This document shows, piece after piece, positions 4,974-5,684 of a stretch of DNA of 5,684 nt (the stretch's first letter is position 1; each line of letters opens with the position of its first letter). Below the pieces are notes generated by a model. That model did no database searches. It was not told the DNA's origin and saw only the letters and a program-made list of their open reading frames with translations. Where the stretch lies: the NCBI GenBank assembly GCA_020346965.1, contig CP070793.1, forward strand, positions 501,327 through 507,010. Direction: 5' to 3'. A program made the translations under genes and the position numbers. The DNA comes from Chloroflexota bacterium. GTDB taxonomy: Bacteria; Chloroflexota; Dehalococcoidia; GIF9; AB-539-J10.

Positions 4974-4989
4974 TGTGATTTTTGTCTCA
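4974..4989. promoter_or_regulatory. Predicted Crp-type operator upstream of the ferredoxin
   Basis: TGTGA-N6-TCTCA matches the Crp consensus TGTGA-N6-TCACA at 9 of 10 defined bases. Its last bases overlap the stop codon of the Crp/Fnr-family gene. The neighbouring regulator has the R-E-x3-R recognition-helix pattern that reads TGTGA in E. coli CRP. The centre (about 4981.5) is about 42 bases upstream of the predicted ferredoxin start, the class II activator position. Binding is inferred, not shown. Confidence 0.45.
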
Positions 4990-5658
4990 ATAAGCCGTCT
5001 CCGCTATATTCTGAAGAGATTCTTTATCCATAATTACTATGCGGTGGTGATCCAACTTGATTGCGCCTGCCTCTTCTAATTCTTTTAATGACCTGCCCAC
5101 TACCTCCCGAACCGTACCTGCCATAGCTGCCATTTCCTGCTGTGTAAGCCGTGGTCCATGGCTCATTTCACCGCCGACGTGTTCGGCGAGTATCTTAGCT
5201 ACCCGGCCGACTACGTGCTTGAAGGACAAATCCGCAACCAGTGATACAAGGTGACGTACTCGGCTTGCCAGTACCTTAATTATGTTCAATGCTATTTGCG
5301 GATGATCCTTAACGACAGTCTCGATATCAGTTTGCTTTATCCCGTAAAGAAGGACCGGGCCCATGGCCTGAGCACTCACAGGATTTAGCCCACCGTCAAA
5401 GATAGGAACATCGTTGAAAGATTCCCCGGGGCGCACAATGCTCAAGATTTGCTCCTTCCCTTCGATCGATGTCTTGAACACTTTTACGACCCCCGACGCA
5501 ACGAAATACAGATTCTCAGCGGATTCGCCCTCAAGCAAGACAATTTCCGCCCTATCGACAGTTTTTTCAAAGATGAATTCTCTGATAGACTCAAGTTCAG
5601 CAGGACCAAGATTGGAAAAGTATAGGACGCTTTTTAGGAACTCTAACTGGACAGCCAT
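4987..5658 (-). CDS. Crp/Fnr-family transcriptional regulator
   Basis: 223 residues, the usual length for the family. An N-terminal cyclic-nucleotide-type beta-roll sensor spans about 10-120 (EGESAENLYFVASGVVKVF, then RPGESFNDVPIFDGG). The long dimer helix is about 120-145. A winged helix-turn-helix follows, with LTQQEMAAMAGTVREVVGRS at 171-190 and its wing up to about 210. The recognition helix has R184, E185 and R189, as in the CRP pattern. The cAMP contacts of CRP are missing: N82 takes the place of the glutamate in G-E-x2-G-E, and N92-P93-V94-S95 replaces R-S. There is no cysteine, so an FNR-type Fe-S sensor is ruled out. The ligand is therefore unknown; a heme or other small-molecule sensor is possible. 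It starts at an ATG with TAGGA about 9 bases upstream. It precedes the ferredoxin and is its likely regulator. Confidence 0.92.
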   Translation of the reverse strand: MAVQLEFLKSVLYFSNLGPAELESIREFIFEKTVDRAEIVLLEGESAENLYFVASGVVKVFKTSIEGKEQILSIVRPGESFNDVPIFDGGLNPVSAQAMGPVLLYGIKQTDIETVVKDHPQIALNIIKVLASRVRHLVSLVADLSFKHVVGRVAKILAEHVGGEMSHGPRLTQQEMAAMAGTVREVVGRSLKELEEAGAIKLDHHRIVIMDKESLQNIAETAY

Positions 5659-5684
5659 TTCCGATATTCCTACAAGGTAGTAAA

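Overview
The window looks like part of a bacterial chromosome of moderate G+C. It is gene-dense, with housekeeping genes and no mobile element, CRISPR array or rRNA. Apart from one short gene, every gene lies on the minus strand. The likely source is an anaerobic, deep-branching bacterium. A Chloroflexota (Dehalococcoidia-like) origin would fit the Thermus-type orotate phosphoribosyltransferase, the divergent sigma-70 factor with a large insert, the small dicluster ferredoxin and the short protein ending in CCGHPGEPGCC. That assignment is inference and not secure.

Layout in the direction of minus-strand transcription (right to left): a Crp/Fnr-family regulator (4987-5658) is followed by a 2[4Fe-4S] ferredoxin (4716-4922). 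A near-perfect Crp-type palindrome (4974-4989) lies between them, about 42 bp upstream of a predicted ferredoxin start point. Next is a sigma-70 family factor (3115-4527) with an excellent ribosome binding site and unusual residues in the -10 wedge. A 560-base gap (2553-3114) follows. It contains one plus-strand unit: an extended -10 promoter, a possible 9-codon leader ORF and a 49-codon cysteine-rich gene of unknown function. Then come signal peptidase I (1956-2552) and orotate phosphoribosyltransferase (1397-1963), which overlap by 8 bases. A strong tRNA promoter (1307-1336) next drives tRNA-Phe, tRNA-Leu, tRNA-Gln, ribonuclease HI and tRNA-Asn, probably as one mixed tRNA/mRNA transcript. 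The left edge carries the first 35 codons of acyl carrier protein, with its own extended -10 promoter and a structured leader.

Most genes serve core functions: translation (tRNAs), removal of RNA-DNA hybrids (RNase HI), protein export (signal peptidase), UMP synthesis (pyrE), fatty acid synthesis (acyl carrier protein), transcription (sigma) and electron transfer (ferredoxin). The regulator-ferredoxin pair looks like a small local circuit. The least explained items are the short cysteine-ending gene with its leader, and the altered sigma factor. I saw no convincing intrinsic terminator anywhere. The 107 bases between the sigma promoter and the ferredoxin stop (4609-4715) hold no gene that I can support.
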